Shown here: positions 7,422-9,420 of the stretch, in pieces
How the letters are laid out: the number at the start of each line of letters is the position of its first letter
How positions within the stretch are numbered: the first letter of the stretch is position 1
Origin: Gemmatimonadota bacterium
Lineage (GTDB): Bacteria > Latescibacterota > UBA2968 > UBA8231
Direction of reading: 5' to 3'
Length of the DNA: 9,420 bases
Assembly: GCA_026706165.1 (NCBI GenBank)
Contig: JAPOZF010000160.1
Span: 13,161 to 22,580, forward strand
The notes under the pieces: model-generated
What the model saw: the letters and a program-made list of their open reading frames with translations, nothing else
Told to the model about the DNA's origin: nothing
Database searches by the model: none
Position numbers and translations under genes: made by a program

Positions 7422-8024
7422 TCAGTTGGCGGATGCGAAGTTGCGCAGCAGTCTCAACCCGACATGCTGGCTTTTTTCGGGATGGAACTGCACTCCCCAC
7501 ATGTTGTCGCGAGCAGCTATCGAGGTGTAGTCCAACCCGTAGTCCGTCGTCCCCAGGCAGTCGCTCGGTTCCTCGCAGTCGACGTAGTACGAGTGCACGA
7601 AATAGAAAAAGCTGCCTTCGGGAACGCCGTGGAGGAGGTCGTTCTCTTTTTTTATGGCGATCTGGTTCCAGCCGATCTGCGGCACCCTTTCGCCGCTCGG
7701 GAATCGAACCACGCGTCCCGGAAGCATGGACAGGCCGCGATGTCTGCCGCGTTCCTCGCTTTCGGCGAACATCAGCTGCAGTCCGACGCAGATACCGAGA
7801 AACGGTTTCCCCGCTTCCACCTCGCGCAGCAGGAATTCATCCCAGCCGCGTTCGCGAATGTTGCGCATCGCATCTCCGAAAGCTGCATCCCCCGGCAACA
7901 CGAGGTGACTGGCGCCGCGCGCTTCTGCCGGATGTTCGACGATGGCGGCATCGAAACCGAGGTACTCGAAGGCTTTCTGCACGCTGCGCAGGTTGCCCAT
8001 ACCATAGTCGATGACGGCGATCAT
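7422..8024 (-). CDS. hisH: Imidazole glycerol phosphate synthase glutaminase subunit HisH
   Basis: HisH is the class I (triad) glutamine amidotransferase that hydrolyses glutamine and channels ammonia into HisF. The 200-aa protein has the catalytic Cys79 (GICVGLQ), His181 and Glu183 (QFHPEKS), plus GWNQI (118-122) and YFVHSYY (141-147), which are typical of HisH. The segment corresponding to the conserved PGVG oxyanion-strand motif reads PGDA here (44-47, LPGDAAFGDAM), an uncommon variant. The start is ATG at 8022-8024, within the string ATGA that also ends proC. A GGGAG Shine-Dalgarno at 8033-8037 is spaced 8 nt. The same frame stays open far upstream, but that part is antiframe to proC and the enzyme clearly begins at MIAVIDYGMGN. 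Confidence 0.97.
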   Translation of the reverse strand: MIAVIDYGMGNLRSVQKAFEYLGFDAAIVEHPAEARGASHLVLPGDAAFGDAMRNIRERGWDEFLLREVEAGKPFLGICVGLQLMFAESEERGRHRGLSMLPGRVVRFPSGERVPQIGWNQIAIKKENDLLHGVPEGSFFYFVHSYYVDCEEPSDCLGTTDYGLDYTSIAARDNMWGVQFHPEKSQHVGLRLLRNFASAN

Positions 8025-8830
8025 CGCCCCAGCTCCCGGGAACGCGCCGTGGCGGCCTGCACCGCGCTTATCAGGGCGTCGGCCAGTCCCTTGTCCCTGA
8101 GCGCCTGCAGTCCGGCGACCGTGGTGCCGTTCGGAGAGGTGACTCGAGCTCTGAGATCGGCAGGCTTCTCTCCGGTTTCGAGTACGGTGTGAGCCGCCCC
8201 GAGCACTGTCTGGGCAGCAAGGGCAGTGGCGACTTCCCCCGGAAGACCGACGGAAACCCCTCCCTCTACGAGGGCTTCTATAATTGAATACACGTATGCC
8301 GGGCCGCTTCCCGCCAACCCGGTTACCGCGTCCATTTGATGTTCTTCGACGACGACCGTGGTTCCGACCTGGTCGAACAGTTCCCTGGCCAACTGGAGCT
8401 GTTCCGGACCGGTGTGCGCTCCGGGGCAGACAGCGGTTGCTGCGACGCCGGCAAAGGCGAGAAGCTGAGGCATGGAGCGAACGACCGCGACCTTTCCTTT
8501 CAGCCTCGCCTCGATGGCTTCCGTGGTTACTCCGGCCATGATGGAGATCAGCAACTGGGCCGAGGTGATGGAAGGAGAAAGCCGGTCGACCAGACTGGGA
8601 GCGATCTGCGGCTTTACAGCCAACAGAATGACATGTCTGCCGGCGATTGCCGCTTCGGGATCGGAGGTGGTATTCATTCCCAGTTCGGCCAGCGGCGCCA
8701 GGGCGGTCCCGTCGATGTCGCATGCGGTGATGTTCCCGGCAGGGACGCGTTGGTGCGAAACGATTCCCCGAAGCAGGGCGGCACCCATATTTCCGGCGCC
8801 GATTACAGCGATTTGGGATTGCTCGATCAT
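8021..8830 (-). CDS. proC: Pyrroline-5-carboxylate reductase
   Basis: ProC reduces pyrroline-5-carboxylate to proline with NAD(P)H, the last step of proline synthesis. The 269-aa protein has the N-terminal Rossmann motif IGAGNMG (10-16), LLAVKPQ (69-75) and, in the C-terminal helical dimerisation domain, DAVTGLAGSGPAYVYS (167-182) and VTSPNGTTVAGL (230-241). Two variants are seen. The cofactor-proximal motif usually written MPNTPA is MPQLLA (120-125), and the usual SPGGTT is SPNGTT. All other signatures are in place, so I keep the assignment. The start is ATG at 8828-8830 with no strong Shine-Dalgarno. It appears to be the first gene of the seven-gene minus-strand operon and overlaps hisH by 4 nt (ATGA). 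Confidence 0.94.
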   Translation of the reverse strand: MIEQSQIAVIGAGNMGAALLRGIVSHQRVPAGNITACDIDGTALAPLAELGMNTTSDPEAAIAGRHVILLAVKPQIAPSLVDRLSPSITSAQLLISIMAGVTTEAIEARLKGKVAVVRSMPQLLAFAGVAATAVCPGAHTGPEQLQLARELFDQVGTTVVVEEHQMDAVTGLAGSGPAYVYSIIEALVEGGVSVGLPGEVATALAAQTVLGAAHTVLETGEKPADLRARVTSPNGTTVAGLQALRDKGLADALISAVQAATARSRELGR

Positions 8831-8873
8831 TTCACAGGGCGGAACAGACTGACAGGGGGAATGTAAAGCAGCG

Positions 8874-8887
8874 GGCCCACTCGGGCC
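8874..8887 (-). other. Small GC hairpin in the proC leader
   Basis: On the minus strand a perfect 5-bp stem GGCCC/GGGCC with a GAGT tetraloop falls a few bases after the predicted transcription start of the proC promoter, within a leader of about 60 nt. No T run follows, so it is not an intrinsic terminator. It may stabilise the 5' end of the mRNA; a regulatory role is not shown. Confidence 0.4.
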
Positions 8888-8899
8888 GGGAGAGGATTT

Positions 8900-8928
8900 A
8901 TGATAGAGTGCTCATAACAGCCTGTCAA
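8900..8928 (-). promoter_or_regulatory. Sigma70-type promoter of the proC-led operon
   Basis: On the minus strand a consensus -35 box TTGACA (8923-8928), a 17-bp spacer and a -10 box TATCAT (8900-8905, five of six consensus bases) lie about 70-98 nt upstream of the proC ATG. The predicted start is near 8893. Because the downstream genes overlap or nearly touch, it probably drives proC-hisH-hisF-proB-ftsB-recO-glyS as one transcript. Confidence 0.8.
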
Positions 8929-8952
8929 TTTCCGACGGGTTTCCGAGATCGC

Positions 8953-9044
8953 TACATGTTGTACATCCAACCTGTTTCAGAGAGTAAAACGGCACAATTT
9001 GCTTGACGGATTTGTTTCAGCAATGGTACATTTTGCACAATGTG
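8953..9044. repeat. Cluster of short repeated and dyad elements upstream of the H1-like gene
   Basis: Three words each occur twice: GTACAT (8961-8966, 9026-9031), TGTTTCAG (8973-8980, 9013-9020) and GCACAAT (8992-8998, 9035-9041). TGTTTCAG and GCACAAT appear in the same order in each copy, 11 and 14 nt apart. Small dyads are also present: ATGT-N3-ACAT (8956-8966), and ACATT-N6-AATGT (9028-9043), which overlaps the candidate -10 box of the plus-strand promoter. The arrangement resembles duplicated operator half-sites, but no regulator can be named. Confidence 0.4.
9003..9032 (+). promoter_or_regulatory. Candidate promoter for the short leader frame and H1-like gene
   Basis: TTGACG (9003-9008) and TACATT (9027-9032) are separated by 18 bp: a good -35 and a moderate -10 (four of six). 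The predicted start, near 9039, would leave a leader of about 170 nt before the H1-like ATG. It is the best candidate in the AT-richer divergent region, but weaker than the two minus-strand promoters. Confidence 0.45.
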
Positions 9045-9084
9045 TTTATGGGCAAAGGTTAGGCAATTCGGCTGAGTTGGCTAT

Positions 9085-9129
9085 TCGCCGGACACCGAGG
9101 GAGGAGGTGATCAAAGTGAAGTCCGGCGA
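9085..9129 (+). promoter_or_regulatory. RNA hairpin presenting a perfect Shine-Dalgarno and GTG start in its loop
   Basis: The perfect 9-bp arms TCGCCGGAC (9085-9093) and GTCCGGCGA (9121-9129) enclose a 27-nt loop. The loop contains AGGAGGTGATC (9102-9112), an 11-nt exact complement of the conserved 16S rRNA 3' end, and the GTG at 9116-9118. A competing or pseudoknotted pairing of GGTGAT (9106-9111) with GTCACC (9134-9139) would mask the Shine-Dalgarno. The location in the leader of the H1-like gene suggests translational control. The structure is seen directly; the function is inference. Confidence 0.55.
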
Positions 9130-9196
9130 TCCTGTCACCCAGTTGATTTGGATGGGTTCGCGACTGAGCGAAACCGAGTGCCGGCCGTACACGTAA
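9116..9196 (+). CDS. Short open frame (26 codons), possible leader peptide upstream of the H1-like gene
   Basis: I do not recognise the peptide. It begins MKSGDPVTQLIWMG (GTG start) and ends ETECRPYT, with one Trp, one Cys and no membrane segment or run of a single amino acid. The case for translation is the initiation site: AGGAGGTGATC with the GGAGG core 8 nt before the GTG, the strongest Shine-Dalgarno in the window. The TAA stop (9194-9196) runs directly into the AAAGGAG that serves the next gene, and the H1-like ATG is 13 nt beyond the stop. This is a layout expected for translational coupling. The frame can be extended upstream to 8999, but that has no Shine-Dalgarno. Its own 3' part can fold (GGTTCGC with GCGAA-A-CC, 9155-9175). 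It may be a regulatory leader or a genuine small protein. Confidence 0.5.
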   Translation: MKSGDPVTQLIWMGSRLSETECRPYT

Positions 9197-9209
9197 AGGA
9201 GAAAAGAGA

Positions 9210-9420
9210 ATGGCCAAGAAGAAGGCCGCCAGGAAGAAGGCCGCCGCCAAGGGCAAGGCGGCTAAGAAGAAGACCGTCAAGAAAGCAGTAAAGAAAAAGG
9301 CCGCCAAGAAGAAGGCCGCCCCGAAAGCCAAGGTCGCCAGGAAGAAGGCCGCCAAGAAGGCAGTAAAGAAGAAGGTGGTAAAGAAGAAGGCCCCGCAGAA
9401 GAAAGCCGCCAAGAAAAAGG
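9210..9420 (+). CDS. Histone H1-like lysine/alanine-rich DNA-binding protein (5' part, 70 codons)
   Basis: The visible 70 residues hold 35 Lys, 21 Ala and 2 Arg, and no acidic residue. The sequence is built from repeats such as KKAAKKKA, ARKKAA (7-12 and 43-48) and KKAVKKK (24-30 and 49-55). Such tails occur in eukaryotic H1, chlamydial Hc1/Hc2-type proteins, the AlgP/AlgR3 family and the C-terminal tails of some bacterial HU proteins. All bind DNA non-specifically through charge and help compact the nucleoid. A role in chromatin compaction is inferred from composition alone. The start is ATG at 9210-9212 with the Shine-Dalgarno AAAGGAG (9195-9201) spaced 8 nt. The gene is open at the right edge, so any globular domain or the total length cannot be seen. 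It is transcribed away from the proC operon. Confidence 0.8.
   Translation, partial: MAKKKAARKKAAAKGKAAKKKTVKKAVKKKAAKKKAAPKAKVARKKAAKKAVKKKVVKKKAPQKKAAKKK

Larger units (their letters stand above)
8831..9115. other. Divergent intergenic region between proC and the H1-like gene
   Basis: This non-coding stretch is noticeably more AT-rich than the genes. It carries the proC promoter (8900-8928, minus), a leader hairpin (8874-8887), the repeat and dyad cluster (8953-9044), a candidate plus-strand promoter (9003-9032), and the upstream half of the Shine-Dalgarno hairpin. The two candidate -35 boxes are about 75 bp apart and face away from each other, so a bound regulator could affect both directions. 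Confidence 0.6.

Noticed and set aside
8025..8723. Upstream extension of the hisH frame, suggesting a fusion protein
   Set aside because: The extension lies out of frame within proC and gives an Arg/Gly-rich nonsense product; HisH starts normally at 8024 with a good Shine-Dalgarno.
9059..9412. Minus-strand frame opposite the H1-like gene, rich in Phe and Ala
   Set aside because: It is the reverse complement of Lys/Ala repeats (AAG read as CTT/TTC), so its hydrophobic look is an artefact of composition.
1..9420. CRISPR arrays, insertion sequences, toxin-antitoxin pairs, phage genes
   Set aside because: I looked for evenly spaced repeats, terminal inverted repeats and transposase or integrase motifs and saw none; the region is ordinary chromosomal housekeeping sequence apart from the right-hand end.

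Overview
The window reads as GC-rich (roughly 60% or more by eye) bacterial chromosome with tightly packed housekeeping genes. Almost all genes lie on the minus strand. I see no insertion sequence, prophage, CRISPR array or other mobile signature. The mix is a single-chain GlyQS-type glycyl-tRNA synthetase, a tRNA-Leu followed by tig-clpP-clpX, hisH-hisF without hisA between them, frequent GTG/TTG starts, and a lysine/alanine-rich histone H1-like protein. This would fit Desulfobacterota/Deltaproteobacteria, Acidobacteriota or a related high-GC lineage. That placement is inference; no marker here settles the phylum.

Layout from right to left, following minus-strand transcription. A well-formed sigma70-type promoter (TTGACA, 17-bp spacer, TATCAT; 8900-8928) precedes proC (8021-8830), hisH (7422-8024), hisF (6630-7418), proB (5461-6633), an ftsB/divIC-like gene (5028-5456), recO (4191-5024) and glyS/glyQS (2792-4177). 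Neighbours overlap by 4 nt or sit 3-13 nt apart, so this is probably one seven-gene transcript. It joins proline synthesis (proB, proC; proA is not here), the imidazole glycerol phosphate synthase pair HisH-HisF, a divisome protein, a DNA-repair mediator and glycine tRNA charging. A gap of about 310 nt follows, with a long inverted repeat, a second good promoter (2559-2587) and a leader hairpin. Then come tRNA-Leu(UAG) (2394-2477), the trigger factor gene tig (1004-2269), clpP (393-1004) and the 5' part of clpX (1-366). Trigger factor, ClpP and ClpX form a co-translational folding and proteolysis module.

The right end (8831-9420) is the least ordinary part. It is a divergent, AT-richer intergenic region leading to the only plus-strand genes. 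A short 26-codon open frame (9116-9196) has an 11-nt Shine-Dalgarno sequence exactly complementary to the 3' end of 16S rRNA. That sequence lies in the loop of a perfect 9-bp hairpin. The frame's stop codon abuts the Shine-Dalgarno of a histone H1-like gene (9210 to beyond the window) that is about 50% Lys and 30% Ala. This hairpin/short-frame/H1 arrangement is the best candidate for an undescribed regulatory element.

One caution applies to the left edge. The Walker A motif of ClpX, in the first 30 bases, lacks its lysine and carries two other unexpected residues. This may be real or a sequence or assembly error.
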